This document shows, piece after piece, positions 1-9,404 of a stretch of DNA of 64,000 nt. Location: the NCBI RefSeq assembly GCF_018320785.1, contig NC_054869.1, positions 14,890,698 through 14,954,697 of the forward strand, written 5' to 3'. The position numbers were made by a program, and so were the translations under genes. This stretch comes from Cheilinus undulatus (taxonomy: Eukaryota > Chordata > Actinopteri > Labriformes > Labridae). The notes beneath the pieces were generated by a model. That model saw only the letters and a list, made by a program, of their open reading frames with translations. It was not told where the DNA came from and did no database searches. Position 1 is the stretch's first letter. Each line of letters starts with the position of its first letter.

Positions 1-672
1 TGGCAAATACATCATCTTCTATTTAGCTTGTAACAATGATGATTTAAAATGGTGCATGACTTCACCATGCCATACCTTCAGTGAGCCTGCTTAGTGAATT
101 TTGCAAAATGAAGGACCATACTAGTGTATGTAGAGATTATAGGTCAGGTTACAGCAAGATAAATTTCATTTTTATCTCTAGGCTTCTACAGACAAACTAT
201 CTGCAAAATCAAAGTGACTCCTCACGGTTTCTTTGCCCTTCAGATAAGAGCTCTCTGAATGGGAACACTCTGACAGATTGTAACAGCAGTGTTTCTGTGC
301 TGAACAGGTGTTCAGTGAAGTGTCTGCAAACTCACTGGAACAAGCTGAAAGTTCTCTCCTGTTTCTGACGGTTTGTGTCTGCATTGTATTTTCGTGGGAA
401 TATAAACCATCAAAAAACTCTTGAGGGAGGTCGTCCTTACCTGTACAAAGTCAAGATTTGTTTGTAGAGCTCAGACAAGGGTTTCCCCAAACAAGGGTAC
501 AATCAGTCTGATGCAAAAGTGTTGGACAGCAAATATGACAAAAGCTTTAGAGCCAGGATGAAGTATCTGGTTGAAGTCTTGGGCAAAATCTCAGCAAAAG
601 TCGTGCATTCCACAGACATCCAGTCACTCGACACATTGCTGCCGGCAGAAGTCAGATACTAGGTTTTGTATT
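1..672. other. no gene recognised
   Basis: Only short unrelated open frames on both strands. I see no splice-site-bounded exon, no recognisable domain and no transposon end until the target-site duplication at 673-678. Confidence 0.5.
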
Positions 673-927
673 TATTCCTACGGTGGCCCTGAGAGCTCAC
701 AGCACTGCAACTTAAGAAAACATGCAAAAAGCAAAAACACAAGCAATTTAAGAAAACATCTTCCTCAATTTGACAACACATGCGCAGCATTTAGAAAACA
801 CGCTGCAAAGATCAACACAACACATTAGAAAAACGCGCTGCAAATACACCGCAACACAACGGAAGTGTTTCCAGAGGACACTTAAAAGTGATGCACATGT
901 CCGGACACGCTTATTGATGTTGTTGAC

Positions 928-1920
928 CATAGATATGGATACGTAGATGACGCGTCCACAGCTATTAAACGTAGCCGCTCTGCATCTGCCGGTCCGCCAT
1001 CTTGGAACTGGCGGGATTAGTGAACGCTCATTATAAACAAGCCCACTTCGCCTGAAATCCGCCCTACCTTGCTTAATCCTGAACCAATCTACATGAAATT
1101 TGTTTTGTTATAAAGATGAAAGCTTGAACATCATACTGATTACTTACTGGAGTTAAATCGAGGTACTTATTGTGGGTCTGATCAACTTTAAATTAAAAAT
1201 CCTATTATGTCTATGATGTGAACAGGGAACATGTGTAATTGAATATTTAGAATCTATAATAAGATAGTTTTTGTTTCCCCAAATAGATTTATATAGATAA
1301 TTTCTCTCCCTCTCATCTTGCAACTGGTCTTCAATCTAGGCTACATGCAGGCATACACTGGGAGTCGTCACGCCCTTTCTCACCTGATGATTTTTGAGTT
1401 TGCAGTGCATATTAGCCATGTGAGGACACAACGGCCGATCTCGGCTTAATTACTCATGCAGGGGATGGATTTCTGACTTAAACACCCGCAGAGCTAGCAG
1501 ATTCCAGTAAAATTTTCTGAGCGGATCATCAGATGGGAGGCAGAGAGAGAGAGAGAGAGAGAGCTACATGAGGAAAACTAAAGTCTCAACAGGTAAAAGT
1601 CCCGACGAGTCACGTGATTTCTAATTTCTCATGATTTTCTTCTTTATGGTACAACAAAAAGTGGCAAAACAAAGAAGGAAAGAGCAAAGTTAAAGCTGAA
1701 TGTTCCTGGCTTCTTTGATCATCTTTATGTTGTCTAAAAAGCCTAAATCAAACTGATACTCACACTGTCTGTACAGCGCAGTGCACACTGACTCTCTCTC
1801 TCTGCGGTGCATATAATAATGCTTATCGTCAAAACGAGAGAATTTTCCTGCATTTAAGTCAAAGGCCCCAAAGACGTACCATCAGATAACGAACGCGTCA
1901 TCTACATCTTGACATCTATG
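928..1920. mobile_element. 993-bp MITE-like element nested in the fold-back transposon
   Basis: It interrupts the left fold-back arm between two copies of TTGTTGAC (920-927 and 1921-1928), an 8-bp target duplication (9 bp if the adjoining G is counted). Removing it restores the arm to match 2460-2480 of the right arm. The ends are imperfect terminal inverted repeats of about 28 bp: the left begins CATAGATATGGA and the right end, reverse-complemented, begins CATAGATGTCAAG; both run into GTAGATGACGCGT. The interior has an (AG)11 microsatellite and no transposase frame. An 8-bp duplication is compatible with hAT-type insertion, but the termini are not the common hAT CAG ends. Confidence 0.75.
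1542..1563. repeat. (AG)11 microsatellite
   Basis: Uninterrupted AG dinucleotide run inside the nested MITE-like element. Confidence 0.9.
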
Positions 1921-3165
1921 TTGTTGACGTGGATTTTGAGTTACAGTGGTGTTAGAAAATTAGATAAAAAGTGTTTTTGATTAATTTTAACATTGTGGTC
2001 GCATGATTCAGATATTAGCCTATTGCAGTGATCTGCTGTTAAACTATCGTTAGCCTTTTGCTTTTAATTAGCCTGCCAATTCTCATAACCTGATGAAATA
2101 ATACACATGGTTAATTCACTGTAAAACCATAGACTGTATATAGTGTGAAACCATGTCAGCAAAACCCACCGGTAGTTTAACTTACTTGTCCCCTATTAAG
2201 GGTTCTGATAGTAACTATAGCCAGCTAACAGCGTGTTTCACACTATATACAGTCTATGGTTTCACAGTGAATTAACCGTGTGTATTATTTCATCAGGTTA
2301 TGAGAATTGGCAGGCTAATTACAAGCAAAAGGTTAATGATAGTTTGACAGCAGATCACTGCAATAGGCTAATATCTGAATCATACGATCACAATGTTAAA
2401 ATTAATCAAAAACACTTTTTATCTCATTTTCCAGCACCACTGTGACTCAAAATCCGCGTCAACAACATCAACAAGCGTGTCCGAACGTGTGCATCACTTT
2501 TAAGTGTCCTCTGGAAACACTTCCGTTGTGTTGCGGTGTATTTGCAGCGCGTTTTTCTAATGTGTTGTGGTCTATTTGCAGCGCGTTTTCCTAATGTATT
2601 GTGTTGGTCTTTGCAGCGTGTTTTCTAAATGCTGCGCATGTGTTGTCAAATTGATGAAGATGTTTTCTTAATTTGCTTGTGTTTTGTCTTTTTGCATGTG
2701 TTTTCTTAAGTTGCAGTGCTGTGAGCTCTCAGGGCCACCGTATATTCCTCCTCTTAACTGCACCAGAAATATGCAGAAAACAGAATGCGAAATACATTTG
2801 CTCTTTAAATATAAACAGAATTGCTATCCAACCCTATAACAGGTGTCTTAATAGCAATACTTTGTGCTGTGTAATGTTACTGTACATATTAGCAAGGTGC
2901 ACTAGCCTAGCATGCTAGTTGTTACTTGACACCCCTGCTTTGACACTTAGGTGCAAATTATTTAACTTAACACATTGTTATTTACTGACAAGGATCCATA
3001 ATAATGGTGAGAGAGTCTCTTGCGCTTCAACCCCTCCACTCGTGGAGGTCGGTGCTCACAAAAGGACCAGCAACAGTCAGAGGTGTTTCAGTGGGTAAAC
3101 CAGGTAAACCCAATGAAGAAACTGGAGCACACGAATCACTTGAGGACGTTTAATCAGGTGCAGAG

Positions 3166-3204
3166 GACTAACGTTTCGACGCGCACTGCGTCTTCATCAG
3201 AGTC
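3166..3204 (-). ncRNA. hammerhead-ribozyme-like motif in left PLE arm
   Basis: Reverse-strand twin of the motif at 5717-5755 with the same bases in core and stems: GACT at 3204-3201, CTGATGA at 3200-3194, stem II, GAAA, CGTT, and AGTC at 3169-3166. It lies downstream of the RT/endonuclease frame on the same strand, where it could cut the element's own RNA. Confidence 0.75.
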
Positions 3205-3463
3205 AAACAGTACTGGTGTTGTTTGAAGACCTTAAATCCCCTCCTGAATAAAGAGTTACTACACTGATTGGTTGTTTGAGGTGGGACGTCAGCCCGCAGT
3301 GGACCAATACTGTGACAGCACTCATGTCAAACTATCTATTCCAAACAGGAATATGTGAACATATTTCACAACAAATATATACAAGTATACAATATTTACA
3401 AAATACATAGACCGACAATGTAGACGGTAAAATGTAACATACTGAGCGTAACAAATCCACATA

Positions 3464-5200
3464 TTACAAAAAACATGAGAGGCTAAGTTCTTCATTCAGT
3501 CCAAATGGTTCAACTGTGTTAAGGGTGTATATGCAAAATGCCTCCCTCCTGAGGAGCTTGTTGACAATGTCACCACCCCTCAGGGAGGGAGAGATTTTCT
3601 CAATGCCCCAGAAGCGGAGGGTCGCAGCGGAGCCGTGATTTACCTGTTTGTAATGTCGTGCTATTGCGTAGTCCATATTGTTGTAGCGGATGGCTGCTTT
3701 GTGTTCTGCTATGCGTGCTTTGAGGGGACGTTTAGTCTGACCGATATAAACCATACTGCAGGGACATTTGAGCATGTAGATGACATGTGTGGTACTGCAG
3801 TTTATAAAAGAGTTTATGGGAAATCTTTTACCCGTTCGGGGGTGACAGAAGTGTTTGGTATCAGAGGAGTTTGAGCAATGAGCGCAGTGACCACACCTGT
3901 AAAAACCAGAGGGAGGAGCAGGCAGCCAGGTGGCTTTGTGAGGGGGTTGTGTTGTTGTGTGGACAAGTCTATCTCTAAGGGAGCGGGCTCTTCTAAACGA
4001 GATGAGAGGGGGTTGTTCACAGATCTGCTTTAGGGCTGGGTCACTCTGTAAAACATGCCAGTGTTTCATGATGGTGTGTTTAATTTGGCCAGCAATGGGG
4101 GAGAACTCCGTGGAGAAACAGGGGCGTGAGGATGTAGGGGGGCGCTGTGATTTCTCGAGGAGGCGGGGTCTATCGGAGCGCACCGCCCGCTGATAGGCTG
4201 CTTTGATGACGTCTTCCTTGTAGCCTCTGCTCAGAAAGCGCTCACTTAGCTCCGCTGCTTTGCATTCAAACTCATTGTGTGTACTACAATTTCTTTTCAG
4301 ACGTAAAAACTGTCCTGTTGGGATGTTATTGATGAGTTTTTTAGGGTGATGGCTGTCGGCTCTGAGGAGTGTATTTCTGCTTAGTGGTTTGCGGTAAATT
4401 GTGGGCTCCAACCCTGCTTCGTTGTTTTTATAGATGGTTAAGTCCAGAAAGTTTATCTTTTCTTCTGAATGTTCAATGGTGAAACGTAGATACTCTGTGG
4501 TGGAGTTAATATAGGCCAGAAAATCATTGAGTTCGTCGGTAGTGCCAGTCCAGAGAAACAGAATATCATCTATGTATCTTTTCCAAAGTGAAATCCTGGG
4601 GAGAAATGAATTATTATTCGCATTGTGAATGTATTTATCTTCCCAGAACCCCATGGTTAAGCAGGCATATGATGGTGCGAAAGAACTACCCATGCTCACC
4701 CCTTGTTTCTGTAAATAATAGGAGCCTGCATATTGAAAGTAGTTTCTAGACAGGACAAGTTCCGTTAAGGTGAGCAAGAATTCATTAGGCGGAAAAGCAT
4801 TGGAGCGTGTGTCTAGATAGTATTTAAGTGCTTCCGTGCCTGCTTCGTGCGGGATACATGTGTATAGGCTTTGGACATCACAGGTAACTAAAATGAAGTC
4901 CCTGTCGCTTTTAAATGATCCCAAAATGTTCAACACATCTGTGGTATCTCCTAAGTAGGAGGGGAGATTTAGCACAAATTTCTTGAGGAAAAAGTCCAAA
5001 TATTGAGAGAGGTGTTCAGTTAGACAGCCAATGCTTGATACGATTGGTCTCAGAGGTGGATTTTGTAGTGATTTGTGAATTTTTGGAAGGCCGTAAAATA
5101 CGGGACAGACAGGGTGTTTAACTGACAAGAATTCACTTTCGTTTTCTGTTATCCAGCCTCTTGAAAAACTCTGTTTTTCCTGTCTAGAAACTACTTTCAA
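3464..5200 (-). CDS. Penelope-type reverse transcriptase with C-terminal GIY-YIG endonuclease (N-terminally truncated)
   Basis: A 578-codon uninterrupted frame. Reverse-transcriptase landmarks in order: FYGLPKIHK near residues 35-43; motif A with D108 in VTCDVQSLY; motif B QGVSMGSSFAP (166-176); motif C YIDD (209-212). A cysteine/histidine linker (C436, C439, C442, H450, C452, H453) precedes the GIY-YIG domain (VIY at 473-475, VYIG at 484-487, then R495 and H500). PLE reverse transcriptases copy their RNA into chromosomal DNA; the GIY-YIG nuclease is thought to nick the target. The frame lacks the usual N-terminal part of the family. Its first few residues (MKVVSR) are not native: they come from the abutting inverted copy, so the ATG at 5200 is accidental. 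Poseidon- versus Neptune-type assignment is unresolved. Confidence 0.92.
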   Translation of the reverse strand: MKVVSRQEKQSFSRGWITENESEFLSVKHPVCPVFYGLPKIHKSLQNPPLRPIVSSIGCLTEHLSQYLDFFLKKFVLNLPSYLGDTTDVLNILGSFKSDRDFILVTCDVQSLYTCIPHEAGTEALKYYLDTRSNAFPPNEFLLTLTELVLSRNYFQYAGSYYLQKQGVSMGSSFAPSYACLTMGFWEDKYIHNANNNSFLPRISLWKRYIDDILFLWTGTTDELNDFLAYINSTTEYLRFTIEHSEEKINFLDLTIYKNNEAGLEPTIYRKPLSRNTLLRADSHHPKKLINNIPTGQFLRLKRNCSTHNEFECKAAELSERFLSRGYKEDVIKAAYQRAVRSDRPRLLEKSQRPPTSSRPCFSTEFSPIAGQIKHTIMKHWHVLQSDPALKQICEQPPLISFRRARSLRDRLVHTTTQPPHKATWLPAPPSGFYRCGHCAHCSNSSDTKHFCHPRTGKRFPINSFINCSTTHVIYMLKCPCSMVYIGQTKRPLKARIAEHKAAIRYNNMDYAIARHYKQVNHGSAATLRFWGIEKISPSLRGGDIVNKLLRREAFCIYTLNTVEPFGLNEELSLSCFL

Positions 5201-5843
5201 TATGCAGGCTCCTGTTATTTACAGAAACAAGGGGTGAGCATGGGTAGTTCTACGCAATAGCACGACATTACAAACAGGTAAATCACGGCTCCGCTGCGAC
5301 CCTCCGCTTCTGGGGCATTGAGAAAATCTCTCCCTCCCTGAGGGGTGGTGACATTGTCAACAAGCTCCTCAGGAGGGAGGCATTTTGGATATACACCCTT
5401 AACACAGTTGAACCATTTGGACTGAATGAAGAACTTAGCCTCTCATGTTTTTTATAATATGTGGATTTGTTACGCTCAGTATGTTACATTTTACCGTCTA
5501 CATTGTCGGTCTATGTATTTTGTAAATATTGTATACTTGTATATATTTGTTGTGAAATATGTTCACATATTCCTGTTTGGAATAGATAGTTTGACATGAG
5601 TGCTGTCACAGTATTGGTCCACTGCGGGCTGACGTCCCACCTCAAACAACCAATCAGTGTAGTAACTGTTTATTCAGGAGGGGATTTAAGGTCTTCAAAC
5701 AACACCAGTACTGTTTGACTCTGATGAAGACGCAGTGCGCGTCGAAACGTTAGTCCTCTGCACCTGATTAAACGTCCTCAAGTGATTCGTGTGCTCCAGT
5801 TTCTTCATTGGGTTTACCTGGGTTACCCACTGAAACACCTCTG
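5179..5843 (+). repeat. inverted, internally deleted second PLE copy
   Basis: Read on the plus strand this encodes the RT segment SRNYFQYAGS through GVSMGSS, then jumps directly to YAIARHYKQVN downstream of the GIY-YIG core and continues to the same C-terminus (SLSCFL) and 3' arm. About 340 codons are missing between the two blocks. The junction with the main copy is near 5178 and shows a few bases of shared sequence (TCCTGTCTAG). The arm from 5250 mirrors 3078-3671. This could arise by a template jump during target-primed reverse transcription. Confidence 0.85.
5717..5755 (+). ncRNA. hammerhead-ribozyme-like motif in right PLE arm
   Basis: Core order matches a type I hammerhead with minimal stem III. 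Stem I strand GACT (5717-5720), CTGATGA (5721-5727), stem II GACGC (5729-5733) closed by a 5-nt loop with GCGTC (5739-5743), GAAA (5744-5747), CGTT (5748-5751), stem I return AGTC (5752-5755). All five stem II pairs and all four stem I pairs are Watson-Crick. The predicted cleavage follows GTT at 5751. Stem III is only A-CG-T, which is self-complementary and could form 4 bp in a dimer. Hammerhead motifs are known in PLE pseudo-LTRs; activity here is inferred. Confidence 0.75.
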
Positions 5844-5857
5844 AAGGATCCATAATA

Positions 5858-6589
5858 CCCTTGGCCCTTTTCCTGCATGTGTATCTGAGGGCTATTTATC
5901 CACCTGTATGCTGAAATGAAGACCCAAAGAACTTTAGCTTGTGTAAGCTTGACATGCAACTTATTAATAAGCAATACTAATACAAGTCTTGAAAATGTAA
6001 ATATGCCAGATTATATGCAATGGCTAATTTCAGTCTATTGTTCCTTGCAGATGTTGCCTAAAAAATATACGCAAAAATGCAAACTAAGGTCTCATTGATG
6101 CAAATGCATAAATGAATAAACATAAAAAGTCTTCAAGAAGCATGCAGCACAAATCCTAAAAGTAGCTTTGCACATAAGTTGCGTCATCACTACACATGCT
6201 GTCAAGGCCGTTATCATAACTTAATGGTGCTGTTTTGTTTTTTCATGTCTGCTTTGATTTTAACCCTTTCAACTGAGTTTTAAAGTGCTGTATGAGTGGC
6301 ATTCTCTGACTGTAGATGGTTAGCTTTCCATACATTGAATTTAGGGGCTGTGTCCACATTTTTGTGCTACAATTAGCAGCAGCTATTTTTTCATACAAAA
6401 TCAGTGCTTATGGGTGTTTTCAGTATTTTCAAGGCTCAGTGTAAAAGCACAAGAGCGCCCCTGGTGTCAGCTGTTTTTTGTTGTCACAATGCCCAATGAT
6501 CATGTGCACACTGCATCTTGCATCCACACTCATTTTTCAGAATGTGCACAGTCGACTCCCCACTCAGGAGGTGCACTGCAGTCATTGTG
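5858..6589. other. intergenic, nothing recognised
   Basis: AT-rich sequence between the PLE target duplication and the next Tc1-like end. No conserved frame or repeat structure seen. Confidence 0.4.
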
Positions 6590-8310
6590 CATATACACCA
6601 TATGGACAAAAGTGTTTGGCCACCTGGTCGTTACATCAACAGGGACTCTAATGAAATTGTAATTCAAATACATGAATTTTAATATTGAGTTGGTCACCCT
6701 TAGGCAGCCTTAACAGCCTCCACTCTTCTTGGAACACTTCTTACACGATTTAGGAGTTTTTCTGTTGGAATTTGTGCCCATTCATCCTGTAAAGCATTTA
6801 TGAGGTCACTGATGTTGGATGAGAAGGCCTGACTCACAATCTCCATTCCAATTCATCCCAAAGGTGTTCGAGTTTGGTGTGAATGAACTTGACTGGCCTG
6901 CACAGAGCCCTGACCTCAACCAAATCACAAACCATCTTTATCGTCCTTGCTTTGTGCACTGGGGCACAGTCGTGTTGGAATAGAAAAGGGCCTTCCTCAA
7001 ACTGATGCCACACAGTTGGAAGCGTAGCATTGTTCAAAATGTCTTGGTATGCTGAAGCATTATGACCTTATTGCCCTTCACTGGAGAGAAGGGGCCTAGC
7101 CCAACCCCTGAAAAACAGCCACATAACATTTTATCTCCACCATATTTCGTAGTTGGCACGACGCAGTCAGGCAGGTAACATTCTTTGGGCATCCACCAAA
7201 CTCAGACTCACCAATCAGACTGCCAAACAGAGAAGCGTGAATCGTCACTCCCCAGTGTATGTTTCCACTGTTCCACAGTCCGGTGTCAGTGTGCTTTACA
7301 CAACTCCATCTGATGCTTTGCATTAGACTTGGTGATGATTGGTGCGGCTTTAGCGCACCACCGTCTTAGCAGTTGTTGACCCAACTCAGTGATTTTACGT
7401 GGTCTTCCGCTTGGTGGCTGAGTTGCTGAGTTGGTCTAGGAGTTAGCCTTGACCAATGGTTCTCAAATGGTGTGGCAAAGCACACTGGTGACTCTCCTTA
7501 ATGTGCTTTGAGGAAAGTCGAGGTGTGCCTTGGGAATTTGTACAACCATACATGATGATTTAGACTATACAACTAAAGATACTTTTACATATGTTTGCAC
7601 TTTTATGTTTTGATCCTAACCCTGATTAAGATAATCATTGCTACAATAATATTGTTGTAAAGCTCGTATTATCATCAACTGTCAAAAAAATTGTACAACC
7701 TCTGAGAGAGCTAACATTTTTCCGTGGTATGTGCGGTATTTTCTAACCCTACATATACTTGATAGTTTGGTATAAGAATGCTTGATAACAGGTGCAATTT
7801 TCTTTTCTTTTAAAAGCTGATTGCTATAATCAACAACTGCAAAAGGGTAGATATAGCTGATATGCATACATTTTTGTATGAATTTGTGTGCCTCAGTTGT
7901 TCCCAAATGATGAAGGCCCGGGATGTCTAGCTGTGTGCTGTGAAATTAAACAACCATGCATTATTACGTAAACTATAAGTCAAATAAAGATTCAAATAAA
8001 TACATGTTAAAGAGGCGATTTTGCATTAACAGGGGGATGGGGTGCCTTGAGATTATGGCTTCAACATGTGTGCCTTCAGAAAATCCGTGCCCTAGAGGCT
8101 TCCATTTTCTCATAATATCACCTCTATTTGACTGTGGAATATCCAGCAGGGATGAAATTTCACTTATTGCAGAGGTGGCATCCATCACAGTACCACAACT
8201 GAAGTCACTAAACTCTTCAGAACGGCACATTTTGCATCACAAATGTTTGTAAATGGAGACTGCATGGCTAGGTGCTTGAATTTATACACCTGTGGCAATG
8301 GATCTGTTTT
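6590..8310 (-). mobile_element. degenerate Tc1-like transposon, interrupted
   Basis: The left end has the ATGGACAAAAGTGTTTGGCC type of terminus common in fish Tc1-like elements. Transposase pieces on the minus strand follow the expected order: the N-terminal paired-like domain at 8230-8095 (EEFSDFSCGTV, SSLLDIPQS, KWKPLG), then after an insertion ATQPPSGRPRKITELG near 7430-7380, then catalytic-core pieces at 7323-7096 (ending CYVAVFQGLG) and 7037-6834. Stops and frameshifts break all of it. The right terminus fades near 8310 without a clear inverted repeat. Not functional. Confidence 0.85.
7434..8090. mobile_element. ~650-bp unclassified insertion splitting the Tc1-like transposase
   Basis: The Tc1-like sequence is continuous up to about 7433 and resumes at about 8090 (GGCTTCCATTTTCTCATAAT...). 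The intervening DNA has no transposase frame. It starts near GTTCTCAAATGGTGTGGC and ends near GTGCCTTCAGAAAATCC. I could not define a target duplication, so its boundaries are approximate and its class is open. Confidence 0.5.
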
Positions 8311-9404
8311 TTTGTGAGAGCATTAATCTTTGTTAAAAATGGACAATGACATTTTGAAAACTGGATTTTAAAATGGACTGGAACTGTATTGTTGCATGCT
8401 TTATGATAATTATACAGGTCAATCCACACTTTTGAAGACATAAACATTTAAAAAAAAAAAAACATTTCTATTTGCCCATCAATGCCAGTGCAGATGAACT
8501 AGTTGTTCCACTCTTTCAAAAGGAAGAAAAATTGCCTCCCAAAACACTTGATAAGAGGCTTTTTCACACACAGATTCACATATTGAAATCTAAGAGATGC
8601 CAGACACAGATTTGAAACAGAGGAGACAAAAGAACAAGATTTTTTAGATGTTACCCAAGCCTAAGAGCCTGCTCTAACTGAAAAAGAAAAGATGTGTCCA
8701 CTACATCAGAAATTCAAGGACGGGTGGGTTAGAGTTCTTGAAAACCATACAGGCTGCCTTTGTCCAGTTTGACTCATATTATCTTTGAGAGAATAAGTGG
8801 AACTAAAAAGGCATTCTTCTTTGGTAAAAGGCAATTAAGGGAGCCAAAGTGTCACAAAGAAGTCTTAAACGTTTACTGTGCGCCAAAGACTGTATAGAAC
8901 ATAGTGTAGTCCCACAGCTGTCACTCAGCAGTTTTGAACCCTTAGATTTAACATCTAGGCCATACCTAGGCCATAAAGACTTTAAAAGAATCAGCTGAAT
9001 GAAGCTACTTCATAAATATGTCTCAACTGTCAATACTTCAAAATAGCAGACAACACAGCATCTCCATGCCACTGTACTGGAAACAAACTGTATACAAGTA
9101 ATAGCTGATATCATTTCCATGTTAGCCTTCTCTCATTGTTGTTTTCAGCTATTGCTGTCATTTTGCGCTGCCTGCAGGGACGTCCTGAGTGAAGCTGCCA
9201 TGGACTTAAGTGTCATGGCCCTCCATGTTACTCCTCCGGTCGACTGAAGATGCTTTATCTTCATATTCATGAAAGAAACTCTCACTTTTCCACTCCCTGT
9301 GAAAATAGTCTAGAACTGGCAAACTTAAAAGGAACTTTAATTTCTGAACTACAGCTGACAGGCTTACTGTATTAACTGTATTAAAATGTAAAAAAACCCT
9401 GAAA
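8311..9404. other. intergenic, nothing recognised
   Basis: AT-rich unique-looking sequence with a short poly-A run near 8450-8462. No gene or transposon ends seen. Confidence 0.4.

Larger units (their letters stand above)
679..2742. mobile_element. non-autonomous fold-back DNA transposon with ~480-bp inverted arms
   Basis: The left end starts TACGGTGGCCCTGAGAGC and the right end is its reverse complement. A 6-bp direct repeat TATTCC lies immediately outside both ends (673-678 and 2743-2748) and reads as a target-site duplication. The arms are 679-927 plus 1921-2151 on the left and 2235-2742 on the right, with a loop of about 83 bp (2152-2234). The outer arms carry several subterminal copies of a motif like TTAGAAAACACGCTGCAAA. 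The left arm is split by a separate 993-bp insertion (928-1920); without it the element would be about 1.07 kb. No transposase is encoded, so mobility would depend on an enzyme supplied elsewhere. The superfamily is unresolved: a 6-bp duplication does not fit TA-targeting Tc1 or typical 8-bp hAT elements. Confidence 0.8.
3004..5843 (-). mobile_element. Penelope-like retroelement (PLE), 5'-truncated, with inverted terminal arm
   Basis: The element is bounded by a perfect 14-bp direct repeat AAGGATCCATAATA (2990-3003 and 5844-5857), a target-site duplication of a length usual for PLE or LINE insertion. The main copy is on the minus strand and encodes an RT plus GIY-YIG protein (3464-5200). The left 3078-3671 and right 5250-5843 segments are near-identical inverted arms of about 594 bp, the pseudo-LTR arrangement characteristic of PLEs. 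Only the left end carries a further 74 bp (3004-3077), presumably the full 3' terminus of the main copy. The perfect duplication, intact frame and high arm identity all suggest a recent insertion. Confidence 0.9.

Noticed and set aside
3635-4193. Plus-strand frames within the PLE
   Set aside because: Antisense to the RT/GIY-YIG frame and its C-terminus, no domain seen.
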